NCBI RefSeq assembly: GCF_028765545.1
Contig: NZ_JARACP010000009.1
Coordinates: forward strand, 124,001-188,000
Length of the DNA stretch: 64,000 nt
Reading direction: 5' to 3'
Source of the DNA: Aliivibrio sp. S4MY1
Lineage (GTDB): Bacteria; Pseudomonadota; Gammaproteobacteria; Enterobacterales; Vibrionaceae
The number at the start of each line of letters is the position of its first letter. Position 1 is the stretch's first letter. Positions 26,897-35,857 of the stretch are shown one piece after another. The translations under genes were made by a program, and so were the position numbers. Under the pieces are notes generated by a model. The model was not told where the DNA came from and made no database searches. It saw only the letters and a list, made by a program, of their open reading frames with translations.

Positions 26897-27376
26897 TTAT
26901 TCGCTTTCTACTTCAGCTTCACCACGTAAATTCTGTTGCACGCCTTGTAAAAAGTTACGTAAAACTTGGTCTTTACAAATACGGTAGTGTTTATGATCTG
27001 CTTTACGGAAGAAAGCACTCAGTTCGTGCTTGCTTAGACGGAAGTTTACTAACTTCATTAAGTCTAAAACGTCATCTGCTTTTAAGTTTAAAGCAATTTG
27101 TAATTTTTTAAGAATAATGTTGTTCGTTAGTTTTTCTTCAGGCTTTGGTTGCTCGCCTTCACGCTTACCACGACGATCATTGATTAAACCATTTAGAAAC
27201 GTTGCTAATTGAACATCTTGACAACTTTTATAGTCTTTATCGTCATCCGCTTTTAACCAGTTACATACTTCTTCACGAGTTACTTTAAGATCAGCAGCAC
27301 CAAACAGTGCGATCATCTTAGTATCATCAAAATCAAAAGCGTAACGAATGCGTCGTAAAATGTCGTTATTAGTCAA
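26897..27376 (-). CDS. yehS: DUF1456 protein, YehS type
   Basis: A 159-aa cytoplasmic protein made of two tandem DUF1456 repeats: NDILRRIRYAFDFDDTKMIALF (first, residues 3-65) and NNIILKKLQIALNLKADDVLDL (second, residues 85-150), each followed by a helix with a CNWLK or SAFFRK segment. The family is widespread in gammaproteobacteria as YehS. Its biochemical role is not established. It lies downstream of htpX on the same strand but behind htpX's terminator. Confidence 0.85.
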   Translation of the reverse strand: MTNNDILRRIRYAFDFDDTKMIALFGAADLKVTREEVCNWLKADDDKDYKSCQDVQLATFLNGLINDRRGKREGEQPKPEEKLTNNIILKKLQIALNLKADDVLDLMKLVNFRLSKHELSAFFRKADHKHYRICKDQVLRNFLQGVQQNLRGEAEVESE

Positions 27377-27465
27377 GGTAAATCCTAAATGTATTAAATT
27401 TAAATTAGGTGCAGACTATAACTTGTAATCCACTCTGGTAAAAGATTTATGTGATCTATATGCAT

Positions 27466-27491
27466 AAAAAAACCCGAGACAAACTCGGGTT
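27466..27491 (-). terminator. Intrinsic terminator after htpX
   Basis: Eight-base-pair stem AACCCGAG/CTCGGGTT; on the minus strand it continues into TTTTT. Confidence 0.9.
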
Positions 27492-27511
27492 TAATTCATT
27501 TCTATCAAATA

Positions 27512-28387
27512 TTACATTTGACGTAAAGCGTCAATGCGTTTCTCAAGAGGTGGGTGGCTCATTAGCAGTTCTGTTAACGACTTTTTGCCATTAATACCAA
27601 ATGCCATCATTGAACCTTCTAACTGAGACTCTTGACCCATGCGTAAGCGCTCAAGAGCTGAAATCATTTTTTGCTTTCCAACCAACTGAGCAGCACCAGC
27701 ATCAGCATGGAATTCACGATGACGGCTAAACCACATCGTTAAGAAGCTTGCTAGGAAACCAAAAGCTAATTCAAGTACAGTAGAAACAATGAAGTACGTC
27801 ATGAAGCTTCCGCCCTCACCTTCACCTTCTTCATCACTTGATGTAAAGCCACTTACTGCATTAGCAATCATGCGAGATAAGAAAATAACGAAGGTATTTA
27901 CTACACCTTGCATTAGCGTCATTGTGATCATATCACCATTTGCAATATGACTGACTTCGTGTGCTAACACCGCTTCTGCTTCATCACGAGTCATGCTATG
28001 TAATAAACCAGTAGATACCGCAACCAATGAATCATCACGCTTTGCACCAGTAGCAAAAGCGTTCATATCAGGTGAATCATAGATAGCTACCGTTGGCATA
28101 CCAATACCAACTTGTTGAGCTTGACGAGAAACCGTCTCTAATAACCAATGCTCTGTTTCATTACGAGGTTGTTCAATTACCTCACCGCCAACAGAACGCA
28201 ATGCCATTGATTTAGACATCATTAATGAGATTAATGAACCACCAAAACCAAACAATACCGCCATAACTAACAAGCCAGATAAACTACCTTGTTGTATCCC
28301 CGTTACTGCATAAACAATATTCAGGACAATACTGAATACGATCATAACAGCTAAGTTTGTTGCTAAAAACAGCGCAATACGCTTCAT
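27512..28387 (-). CDS. htpX: Membrane zinc protease HtpX
   Basis: Inner-membrane M48 metalloprotease that helps degrade misfolded membrane proteins together with FtsH. The 291-aa chain has two N-terminal helices, [11 protein letters not shown], the zinc motif [11 protein letters not shown], two further membrane segments and the downstream REFHADAGA motif carrying the third ligand. Length matches E. coli HtpX. A GGAGAAAA ribosome site precedes the ATG. I did not find a clear sigma-32 promoter, although family members are often heat or Cpx induced. Confidence 0.96.
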   Translation of the reverse strand: MKRIALFLATNLAVMIVFSIVLNIVYAVTGIQQGSLSGLLVMAVLFGFGGSLISLMMSKSMALRSVGGEVIEQPRNETEHWLLETVSRQAQQVGIGMPTVAIYDSPDMNAFATGAKRDDSLVAVSTGLLHSMTRDEAEAVLAHEVSHIANGDMITMTLMQGVVNTFVIFLSRMIANAVSGFTSSDEEGEGEGGSFMTYFIVSTVLELAFGFLASFLTMWFSRHREFHADAGAAQLVGKQKMISALERLRMGQESQLEGSMMAFGINGKKSLTELLMSHPPLEKRIDALRQM

Positions 28388-28688
28388 TTATTTTTTCTCC
28401 AATTAATAATCAATTCAACTCACTTATTTTTTATATTTTGAGTTGCTACCAAACGTATCTAGCACGTTTATAAAGTATAAGCATAAGATAGTACCATTTG
28501 TCGTAATTACAAGGCTTTGACGTACTTTGATACACTTTCTTTTACCTATTAACCTTTCTATTCTTTTTAATTTTACCTCTCTGTAACTCAAAGAATAAAT
28601 CCACCCTTAGACTTTGGTCGTATTGTCAAAACAAGCAATTAACTTTACTTTGTAAATCAAGAAAAATTATGGATATCAAGGATTGAAC
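28388..28688. other. Divergent gap, htpX and small gene
   Basis: AT-rich 301-base gap between htpX (minus) and the 53-aa gene (plus). Apart from the two ribosome sites I see no convincing operator or hairpin. Confidence 0.5.
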
Positions 28689-28850
28689 ATGGCAGAACAA
28701 CAAACTTACTTAATGGCGATTGATATGCTTTGCTGTCATCTAGGACTATCAAAAGAAGAAGCCAAAGAGCAATTGGGAATCGACGTTCAAACAACGGTCG
28801 AAAGTCAGATAGCAGATACCCAAGAAGGATTAATGGGTTTATATCGTTAA
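28689..28850 (+). CDS. Small uncharacterised protein, 53 aa
   Basis: A short ORF of 53 codons with a good ribosome site (AAGGA, six bases before the ATG). It is followed 20 bases later by a strong terminator on its own strand. The protein begins MAEQQTYLMAIDMLCCHLGL and continues as an acidic, amphipathic chain (SKEEAKEQLG, TTVESQIADTQEGLMGLYR). The segment LGLSKEEAKEQLGID looks like a helix-turn-helix-sized helical pair, but it is too short to classify. There is no signal peptide. Codon use is like the neighbours. I do not know a function. Confidence 0.68.
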   Translation: MAEQQTYLMAIDMLCCHLGLSKEEAKEQLGIDVQTTVESQIADTQEGLMGLYR

Positions 28851-28870
28851 TTAAAATACAGCACATACAA

Positions 28871-28907
28871 AAAAGGCAGCTTACTAACTAATAGTAAGCT
28901 GCCTTTT
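28871..28907. terminator. Strong bidirectional terminator
   Basis: Sixteen-base-pair stem AAAAGGCAGCTTACTA/TAGTAAGCTGCCTTTT with a five-base loop. It ends the 53-aa gene on the plus strand and satP on the minus strand. Confidence 0.93.
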
Positions 28908-28927
28908 ACTTTTTTATGAGCTGAATG

Positions 28928-29518
28928 TTACGCAGTAACTGATGCAGCTTCTTTCGCTTTCATTTCACCAACAGGTAATACAGTACGACCGTATTCACCG
29001 TTAATTACTTGCGCCATAGAGAAGTACATAGCGCTTAAACCACAGAATAAACCAACATAACCAGCCATGTGACCAATTACTACACTACCTGTGAAATCGC
29101 GAGCTGAAAGCAATGCGAATAAGATAGTTAAGCTACCAAATACAACTTGCTTAGCGCGTGGGTAGTTAAAAGTACCTAAGAATAAGAAGAATGTTAACAC
29201 ACCCCACATTGCAAGGTACCAACCCATGAATGCTGCTGATGTTGCTTGGCCTAGGCCCATTTCAGGCATAAGAATTAGAGCAACAAGAGATAACCAGAAG
29301 AAACCATAAGAAGTAAACGCAGTTGTGCCAAACGTATTACCTTTTTTATACTCCATGATGCCTGCAATTACTTGCGCGATACCACCGTAAAAAATACCCA
29401 TCGATAAGATCGCAGTATTTAAAGGAAAGAAACCTGCATTATGTAGGTTTAGTAGCACAGTTGTCATACCAAAAGCCATTAGGCCTAATGGTGCTGGGTT
29501 TGCAAGTTTGTTTGACAT
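28928..29518 (-). CDS. satP: Acetate/succinate transporter, GPR1/FUN34/YaaH family
   Basis: A six-helix inner-membrane channel/symporter of 196 aa for acetate and succinate. The hallmark NPAPLGLMAFG is at residues 7-17, followed by FYGGIAQVIAGIMEYKKGNTFGTTAF. Length fits E. coli SatP (188 aa). It faces away from btsS, with no shared operon. Its position beside the pyruvate-sensing cluster fits use of overflow acids. Confidence 0.93.
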   Translation of the reverse strand: MSNKLANPAPLGLMAFGMTTVLLNLHNAGFFPLNTAILSMGIFYGGIAQVIAGIMEYKKGNTFGTTAFTSYGFFWLSLVALILMPEMGLGQATSAAFMGWYLAMWGVLTFFLFLGTFNYPRAKQVVFGSLTILFALLSARDFTGSVVIGHMAGYVGLFCGLSAMYFSMAQVINGEYGRTVLPVGEMKAKEAASVTA

Positions 29519-29759
29519 GCCGAAGCCTCAAAAAAAAGTGTAATGATTAAAAAATGTTTTAGGAAGCGCATTCTATTTACGAGCACCAAAGATCACAACT
29601 ATCATTTATGAAATCTTACATTTCATTTATTGCATTCTTAAATTTAAGTCGAAATTGATGATTTTTATGGCCCACTGTATTCAGTTTTCCCTCTTCTATT
29701 TAGACAGCATTCTTAATTACGATTACACTAGAGCTCCTGCATATTAATTGAGAACCTAC

Positions 29760-31442
29760 ATGGAATTAGTGTTTTCCCTACTACAGCAATTGAGCGTTTA
29801 TCTTGTACTTGCTTATTTATTAAGTAAGACACCGCTATTTCTTCCAATTACTACTATTTCAGGGCGTTGGAGTCATCGTTTTCTTTGTTACATCATCTTT
29901 TCAGGCTTCTGTATTCTTGGTACCTACTTCGGCCTCGCGATTCAAGATGCAATTGCAAATACTCGTGCAATTGGGGCTGTCATGGGGGGCGTTCTCGGTG
30001 GGCCTTTAGTTGGTTTTTTTGTCGGCCTAACGGGTGGATTACACCGTTATTCAATGGGCGGATTTACCGATCTTGCTTGTGCTATTTCGACCACATCCGA
30101 AGGGCTTCTTGGTGGGTTATTTCATTTATACTTCGTACGTAAAAATCAAATAGATCAATTATTTAAACCAAGAACAGTTTTAATGATTGCTTTTATTGCA
30201 GAGCTATTACAAATGACGATAATTCTAATCGTTGCCAAACCATTTGATCAAGCTTATGCACTTGTCTCCTCTATCATTTTACCTATGGTTGTTGCCAACT
30301 CAGTTGGTGCTGCCATGTTCATGAGTATTATCCAAGATAGAAAAGCCATTTATGAAAAATACTCTGCCGCATTCTCTAATAAAGCGCTAAACATCGCCCA
30401 ACGTTCTGTTGGAATATTAAGCCAAGGCTTCAACCAAGAAAACAGTGAACAAATCGCAAAAATCATCTATGAAGAGACCGGCGTAGGCGCTGTTTCTATT
30501 ACTGATAAAGAGAAAATATTAGCCTTTATTGGCATTGGTGATGATCATCACTTACCAGGTACTCCTATTGCCTCTGATTACACACGAAAAGCCATAAAGC
30601 AGAGTAAAGTAATGTACATCGATGGGGACGAACACCCCTATCAATGCTCTATTGATAAAAAATGCAAACTCGGCTCAGCACTCGTTATTCCGCTTATTGG
30701 TGCAAATAATGAGGTGATTGGCACCATAAAACTGTATGAGCCAAAACTGAAACTATTTTCCTATATCAACATAACGCTGGGAGAAGGCATCGCCAAATTG
30801 CTCTCCAACCAAATTTTAACGGGCCGTTATTTACAGCAGCAATCTTTACTTACTCAAGCTGAATTGCGTCTATTACAAGCTCAAGTGAATCCTCATTTCC
30901 TATTTAATGCGTTAAATACGATTAGTGCCGTGATCCGACGAGATCCAACTCGTGCTCGAGAATTAATTCAGCACTTATCACAGTTTTTCCGTCGAAACTT
31001 AAAACAGAACTTTGAGCAAGTCACCTTAAAAGAAGAATTACATCACGTACAATCCTACTTAGAAATTGAGCTAGCACGATTTGCAGACAGACTGACAGTA
31101 GACGTAAGTATTGACGAAAAACTGTACGACCTCAAATTACCCACATTCACCTTGCAACCCTTAGTTGAGAACGCCATCAAACATGGCACTTCAAATATGT
31201 TTGAAAATGGCGAAATAAAAATTAAAGGTTATCTATCTCATCACCAAGTGATCCTTGAGGTAATTGATAATGCCGGACTATATACAGAGAAAACAAGCAG
31301 TGATGGTTTAGGCACTACCATTGTTGATAAACGCTTAAAAAATCAATTTGGCGACGCTTTTGGGCTGACTTTATCATGTATTGAGAATCAACAAACCAAA
31401 GCCACCATCCATTTACCATTAGAGACGATAAATCATGCTTAA
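29760..31442 (+). CDS. btsS: Pyruvate-sensing histidine kinase BtsS (YehU)
   Basis: LytS-type membrane sensor kinase of 560 aa. The 5TM-LYT sensor domain fills residues 1-190, a GAF domain follows (GVGAVSITDKEKILAFIGIGDD), then a His kinase domain with QVNPHFLFNALNT and the ATP motif LQPLVENAIKHG. Pyruvate-contact residues known in E. coli BtsS (Arg72, Arg99, Cys110, Ser113) are all kept, as Arg69, Arg96, Cys107 and Ser110. The frame opens at a TTG; the ATG chosen gives the E. coli length and N terminus. It overlaps btsR by eight bases. Confidence 0.95.
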   Translation: MELVFSLLQQLSVYLVLAYLLSKTPLFLPITTISGRWSHRFLCYIIFSGFCILGTYFGLAIQDAIANTRAIGAVMGGVLGGPLVGFFVGLTGGLHRYSMGGFTDLACAISTTSEGLLGGLFHLYFVRKNQIDQLFKPRTVLMIAFIAELLQMTIILIVAKPFDQAYALVSSIILPMVVANSVGAAMFMSIIQDRKAIYEKYSAAFSNKALNIAQRSVGILSQGFNQENSEQIAKIIYEETGVGAVSITDKEKILAFIGIGDDHHLPGTPIASDYTRKAIKQSKVMYIDGDEHPYQCSIDKKCKLGSALVIPLIGANNEVIGTIKLYEPKLKLFSYINITLGEGIAKLLSNQILTGRYLQQQSLLTQAELRLLQAQVNPHFLFNALNTISAVIRRDPTRARELIQHLSQFFRRNLKQNFEQVTLKEELHHVQSYLEIELARFADRLTVDVSIDEKLYDLKLPTFTLQPLVENAIKHGTSNMFENGEIKIKGYLSHHQVILEVIDNAGLYTEKTSSDGLGTTIVDKRLKNQFGDAFGLTLSCIENQQTKATIHLPLETINHA

Positions 31443-32151
31443 AGCCATTGTGATTGACGACGAACTGTTTGCTCGCGAAGAGTTAATTGAGCAATTAAAC
31501 GAGATAGGTCACATCGACATCATTGCTGAATGCGGTAATGCTATTGATGGGTTAAAGCAAATAAATCAACTAAAACCCGATGTGGTATTTCTTGATATTC
31601 AAATGCCTAAAATTACAGGAATGGATTTAATCAGCATGCTTGATCCTGAGACCATGCCAAATATCGTTTTTGTTACCGCTTATGATGAATTTGCAGTAAA
31701 AGCCTTTGAAGATAACGCCTTTGATTATTTACTCAAACCGATAGAGCCTTGCCGCCTTAAAAAAACCGTAAAACGATTATTGGCAGCAGACACCAAACTC
31801 GACCTCACTCCTATTATTACGCCTGAAATTGAGTTAATCCCCTGCTCTGGGCACAACCGTATTCTACTTCTACCGTCTAAAGAGATTGAGGTTGCCAGTA
31901 TTCAAGCGGCAGGTGTTGAGCTTGTAACCAAATCTGAGAAAGCTTGCACACAATTGACATTAAAAGTCCTTGAAGAAAAGACCCCGCTTATCCGCTGCCA
32001 TCGACAGTTTTTAATTAACCCTCACTTTATTAGAGAGATTAAACTGCATGATAACGGTACCAGTGAGATCATTACTCAAAATGGCCATATCGCTCAGGTT
32101 AGTCGTCGGTATCTTAAAGAAATAAAAGAGCGTTTAGGTATTCACCATTAA
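31435..32151 (+). CDS. btsR: LytTR response regulator BtsR (YehT)
   Basis: A 238-aa transcription regulator with an N-terminal receiver domain (acidic Asp8/Asp9, phospho-acceptor Asp54 in VVFLDIQMP, VTAYDEFAVKAFEDNAFDYLLKP) and a C-terminal LytTR DNA-binding domain (PLIRCHRQFLINPHFI, VSRRYLKEIKERLG). It is translationally coupled to btsS. Candidate target sites matching the E. coli BtsR repeat lie directly downstream, ahead of the transporter gene. Confidence 0.95.
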   Translation: MLKAIVIDDELFAREELIEQLNEIGHIDIIAECGNAIDGLKQINQLKPDVVFLDIQMPKITGMDLISMLDPETMPNIVFVTAYDEFAVKAFEDNAFDYLLKPIEPCRLKKTVKRLLAADTKLDLTPIITPEIELIPCSGHNRILLLPSKEIEVASIQAAGVELVTKSEKACTQLTLKVLEEKTPLIRCHRQFLINPHFIREIKLHDNGTSEIITQNGHIAQVSRRYLKEIKERLGIHH

Positions 32152-32169
32152 TATGTGAGTATCACCAAA

Positions 32170-32218
32170 ACCACTTAATCCGCTATAAAACCACTCACTA
32201 GCAAAACATAACCACTCA
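32170..32218 (+). promoter_or_regulatory. BtsR-type operator repeats
   Basis: ACCACTCA, 13 bases, ACCACTCA (32190-32218) is an exact match to the direct repeat ACC(G/A)CT(C/T)A-N13-ACC(G/A)CT(C/T)A reported for E. coli BtsR (YehT). A third, ACCACTTA, lies 12 bases further upstream. A TATTAT -10 candidate is at 32253-32258, placing the repeats just upstream of the -35 position, as for an activator. Confidence 0.82.
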
Positions 32219-32311
32219 CCTTTTTTGGGCGTGAACTCTTTACGCCCAGCAGTATTATACACAGCATCTAATTTTAAAATTTACTTAGCTAACTCTTAAA
32301 AGGAATGGATT

Positions 32312-33778
32312 ATGCTTTGGTTTTTAACTTGTGTTGCTGCACTTATCGGTGGTTACTTTTTATATGGTGCTTTTATAGAAAAAATCTTTGGCATTAAAGA
32401 AGACAGAAAAACCCCCGCTCATACTAAAACAGACGGCGTTGATTATGTTCCAATGTCGACACCAAAAGTATACCTAGTTCAACTTCTTAACATTGCAGGC
32501 GTCGGTCCAATTTTTGGCCCAATCATGGGTGCCCTTTACGGCCCTGCAGCTATGTTATGGATTGTACTTGGTTGCATTTTTGCAGGTGCCGTTCACGACT
32601 ATTTCTCTGGGATGTTATCTATCCGTAATGGTGGTGCATCAGTTCCAACAATTACAGGCAAATACCTAGGTAATGGCGCGAAACACTTTATGAATGTGTT
32701 TGCAATTGTTCTGCTGCTTCTTGTTGGTGTTGTATTCGTCTCTGCTCCTGCAAGCATGCTAACCAACCTAATGAATGACCAATTTGATTTGGGCATCACC
32801 ATGACGGCGATGGTTGTTATCATTTTTGGATACTATATCTTGGCGACCATTGTACCTGTTGATAAAATTATCGGACGCTTCTATCCGCTATTTGGTGCTC
32901 TACTCATCTTCATGTCTGTTGGCTTAATTTCTGCAATCGCACTATCAAGTGATCATTCTGTACTTGGTGGCTACGAGCCAAGTGAGATGTTTACCAACAT
33001 GAACCCGAACGACTTACCATTGTGGCCTGCACTATTTATCACTATCGCTTGTGGTGCTATCTCTGGTTTCCACGCAACGCAATCTCCGCTAATGGCGCGT
33101 TGTATGGAAAATGAAAAGAATGGCCGTTTTGTATTCTACGGCGCAATGATTGGTGAAGGTATTATCGCTCTGATCTGGTGTGCTATCGCTCTGTCTTTCT
33201 TTGATGGTATTGAAGCACTTCAAGCAGCGGTTGCAAACGGTGGTCCTGGTAACGTAGTTTACGCATCATCATTTGGTCTTCTAGGTACATTTGGTGGCAT
33301 CCTAGCGTTCTTAGGTGTAGTTATTCTACCAATTACCTCTGGCGATACTGCATTCCGCTCAAGCCGTTTAATCCTTGCTGAATATTTCAACATGGAGCAG
33401 AAAACACTGCGTAACCGTCTACTCATGGCGCTTCCACTGTTCGTTCTTGGTGGTATCTTAACTCAAGTAGATTTCGGTATTATCTGGCGCTACTTCGGTT
33501 TTGCTAACCAGACTACAGCGGTAATGATGCTTTGGACTGCAACCGCTTACCTAGTTCGTCATAATAAACTGCACTGGGTGACAACGGTTCCAGCAGTATT
33601 CATGACAAGTGTTTGTATCACTTTCATTCTAAACAACAGCCAACTAGGTTTTGGATTACCGATGACACTATCTACCATTGTAGGTGTGGTTTCAGCGTTT
33701 GTAATTGCTGGTTTGATTATTGTGAAATCAAAAGGCAAAGGTGAGATTGATTCAGAAGAAGAGAGTCTTCAATCTTAA
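32312..33778 (+). CDS. CstA-family transporter, probable pyruvate importer
   Basis: A 488-aa inner-membrane carrier of the carbon starvation CstA family, with the N-terminal GPIFGPIMGALYGP motif and AGAVHDYFSGMLSIRNGG. It is much shorter than E. coli CstA and BtsT (about 700 aa), a form I associate with Vibrionaceae. Because btsSR and BtsR-type repeats lie directly upstream, it is probably the BtsT equivalent that brings in pyruvate. That is inference from context. An AAAGGA ribosome site precedes the start. A terminator follows the gene. Confidence 0.88.
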   Translation: MLWFLTCVAALIGGYFLYGAFIEKIFGIKEDRKTPAHTKTDGVDYVPMSTPKVYLVQLLNIAGVGPIFGPIMGALYGPAAMLWIVLGCIFAGAVHDYFSGMLSIRNGGASVPTITGKYLGNGAKHFMNVFAIVLLLLVGVVFVSAPASMLTNLMNDQFDLGITMTAMVVIIFGYYILATIVPVDKIIGRFYPLFGALLIFMSVGLISAIALSSDHSVLGGYEPSEMFTNMNPNDLPLWPALFITIACGAISGFHATQSPLMARCMENEKNGRFVFYGAMIGEGIIALIWCAIALSFFDGIEALQAAVANGGPGNVVYASSFGLLGTFGGILAFLGVVILPITSGDTAFRSSRLILAEYFNMEQKTLRNRLLMALPLFVLGGILTQVDFGIIWRYFGFANQTTAVMMLWTATAYLVRHNKLHWVTTVPAVFMTSVCITFILNNSQLGFGLPMTLSTIVGVVSAFVIAGLIIVKSKGKGEIDSEEESLQS

Positions 33779-33815
33779 ACTAACGTTATAACCTTCCCCC
33801 TATACCGTTAGACTT

Positions 33816-33848
33816 AAACCGGACCATTAATCGTGGTTCGGTTTTTTT
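33816..33848 (+). terminator. Intrinsic terminator after the CstA-family gene
   Basis: Stem AACCGGACCA/TGGTTCGGTT with one mismatch and a long T run. Confidence 0.85.
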
Positions 33849-33860
33849 ATACCCATATAA

Positions 33861-33892
33861 AAAGCGCCAGTGGTAGTAACCACTGGCGCTTT
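33861..33892. terminator. Palindromic terminator after the helicase operon
   Basis: Twelve-base-pair perfect stem AAGCGCCAGTGG/CCACTGGCGCTT with a six-base loop; on the minus strand it leads into TTTTATATGG. Confidence 0.8.
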
Positions 33893-33929
33893 ATATAATT
33901 TAATTAGTTGCTTTGGTTTATGGAGAGCG

Positions 33930-34379
33930 TTACTTCTGTTTCGCAGCAATCGCGGCGTAATCACCAAGTAATTTAGATAAAATTGGCAACCAATTTAACG
34001 CATCTGTCGGTGGTTTCGCTAAAATCTTCTCAACCAATTCACAGTGCTCTTCTAACGATACCGCTTCTTCTAAATTAAATAGCATTGCATAGGTATGCCA
34101 TAAAACAAGACGCATCATTCGTAAGCTGTTTTGTTGTGAATTTTCAGATTCAGAAAACGCATGAGTCACTTCACCAAGTGCAACAGCGGCAAGACGTAAC
34201 ATCGCGTCTAATTGAGCCGTTTGCATACGATCTTGATCTGCTGTTTCTTCCTGTTCAAAAGTGAAAATCTCTTGGATTGTCTCTTCTGGCACCATACGAC
34301 TAATCACACGGTGGCTAAACTCTTCAAGTTCATGGCGTGGCATTGTTACTAAACAAGAGAAAGTATAATCACGTTCCAT
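33930..34379 (-). CDS. Uncharacterised helical protein linked to the helicase gene
   Basis: A 149-aa acidic, mostly helical protein that I do not recognise. It has no signal peptide, cysteine cluster or nucleotide motif. It begins MERDYTFSCLVTMPRHELEEF and has a helical core (MLRLAAVALGEVTHAF, MMRLVLWHTYAMLFNLEEAV). It starts nine bases after the stop of the RhlE-type helicase and shares the downstream terminator, so the two are an operon and the protein may be a partner of the helicase. That link is inference from spacing only. Confidence 0.78.
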   Translation of the reverse strand: MERDYTFSCLVTMPRHELEEFSHRVISRMVPEETIQEIFTFEQEETADQDRMQTAQLDAMLRLAAVALGEVTHAFSESENSQQNSLRMMRLVLWHTYAMLFNLEEAVSLEEHCELVEKILAKPPTDALNWLPILSKLLGDYAAIAAKQK

Positions 34380-34388
34380 TTTTCTCTC

Positions 34389-35684
34389 CTACTTTTTAAG
34401 CTTAGTAATGCCAGCTTTCTTTTGGATCACATTTTTTAAGCGCATACGACGTTCTGCCGATGATTGATCAACGTTAGCATTGTTGGTACGACCTTTACGA
34501 TCTTTAAAGCCTGCTTTCGTATTTACTTTTTCAATATACGCATCACGACTCTTAGGCTCGTAACCTGGTTGAACTACACGGTGAATACGTTGCTGAATTA
34601 ACGTTTCAACTTGAACAACCGTTAGCTCTTCTTCGCGACTAACAAACGAAATCGCATGACCTTTTTTACCCGCACGACCAGTACGACCAATACGGTGAAC
34701 ATAGTCTTCTGCCAAGAATGGCATATCGTAGTTAATTACGTGTGGTAAATCAGCAATATCAAGGCCGCGAGCAGCAACATCGGTTGCAACCATTACGCGA
34801 GCTTTGCCTTCTTTAAACTCTTCTAACGCACGACGACGAGCACTTTGTGCTTTATCACCATGACAAATAACCGCTTTAATACCATCAAGCTTAAGCTCTT
34901 TAACGATGTTGTTTGCTGTTTCTTTGTAGTTTACAAATACCAGCACTTGTTGCCAGTTTTTACGACCAATCAGCTCAGAAAGTAATTCTGTTTTACGCTC
35001 TTCATCAACCGGATAAACCACATGAGCAATTGTCGTTGCTGTCATGTTTTCACGGTCTACTGAGATGCGTTTAGGACGACGTAAAATATCACTCGCTAAT
35101 TTGTTCATTTGCGCAGAAGACGTCGCAGAGAACAACATGATTTGTGGCGCTGTATTTACTTCCATCATGATGTTACGAATCGCATTAACAAAGCCCATAT
35201 CTAACATACGGTCAGCTTCATCAAATACTAAAAATTCAAGATTCGCGATCGAAATATTACCCTCTTCAATGTGCTCTTGAAGACGACCAGGAGTAGCAAC
35301 TAAAATATCAACACCCGGATCTAATGCTCTCTCTTGAGAAGACATTTTTTTACCGCCAAATACTGCCGTTACTGATAGCGATGTGTATTTTGTGTAATCC
35401 GCAATGTTTACTGCGATTTGCTCTGCTAGTTCACGCGTTGGCGCTAAAATTAGAGCGCGAGCTGAACGACGCGTTGCTGTTTTTTTCGAATCAAGCAATT
35501 GCTGAATCACTGGCAATGCAAACGCAGCAGTTTTGCCTGTACCTGTTTGAGCATTTGCAAGAATATCATGACCTTTACGTGCCAAAGGAATAGCTTTTTG
35601 CTGGATTGGGGTTAATTTCTGATAACCACATTCAGTTAATGCTTTTACGACTTCAGGTGCGAAACCTTGAGATGAAAATGACAT
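34389..35684 (-). CDS. DEAD-box RNA helicase, RhlE type
   Basis: ATP-dependent RNA helicase of 431 aa for ribosome assembly or mRNA turnover. Motifs in order: Q motif (GYQKLTPIQQKAIP), Walker A AQTGTGKT, PTRELAEQ, VFDEADRMLDMG, FSATSS, then in the second RecA domain ATDVAARGLDI and YVHRIGRTGRAGKKG. The C-terminal tail is short and basic (Lys/Arg-rich), typical of RhlE relatives rather than DeaD or DbpA. First gene of a two-gene operon with the 149-aa unknown. Confidence 0.93.
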   Translation of the reverse strand: MSFSSQGFAPEVVKALTECGYQKLTPIQQKAIPLARKGHDILANAQTGTGKTAAFALPVIQQLLDSKKTATRRSARALILAPTRELAEQIAVNIADYTKYTSLSVTAVFGGKKMSSQERALDPGVDILVATPGRLQEHIEEGNISIANLEFLVFDEADRMLDMGFVNAIRNIMMEVNTAPQIMLFSATSSAQMNKLASDILRRPKRISVDRENMTATTIAHVVYPVDEERKTELLSELIGRKNWQQVLVFVNYKETANNIVKELKLDGIKAVICHGDKAQSARRRALEEFKEGKARVMVATDVAARGLDIADLPHVINYDMPFLAEDYVHRIGRTGRAGKKGHAISFVSREEELTVVQVETLIQQRIHRVVQPGYEPKSRDAYIEKVNTKAGFKDRKGRTNNANVDQSSAERRMRLKNVIQKKAGITKLKK

Positions 35685-35793
35685 AAAGTGGATTCCTTAA
35701 GCGAACAGTCTATGTATTCAGTGGATAATAATTTAGCCGCGCATTATAAATGATTTACGGTGAGTTAGCGCACATTTTTTGTTATTCCATCAT

Positions 35794-35831
35794 AAAAAAA
35801 GGCAGAAACACTGAAGTATTCCTGCCTTTTT
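35794..35831 (-). terminator. Intrinsic terminator after ndh
   Basis: Stem AAAAGGCAG/CTGCCTTTT around a 16-base partly paired loop; read on the minus strand it leads into TTTTTT. Confidence 0.8.
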
Positions 35832-35857
35832 ATCTATTTCGTTTTAAAACGACCCGA

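Noticed and set aside
28657-28866. Minus-strand ORF of 69 codons.
   Set aside because: It covers the 53-aa plus-strand gene, which has the better ribosome site and terminator.
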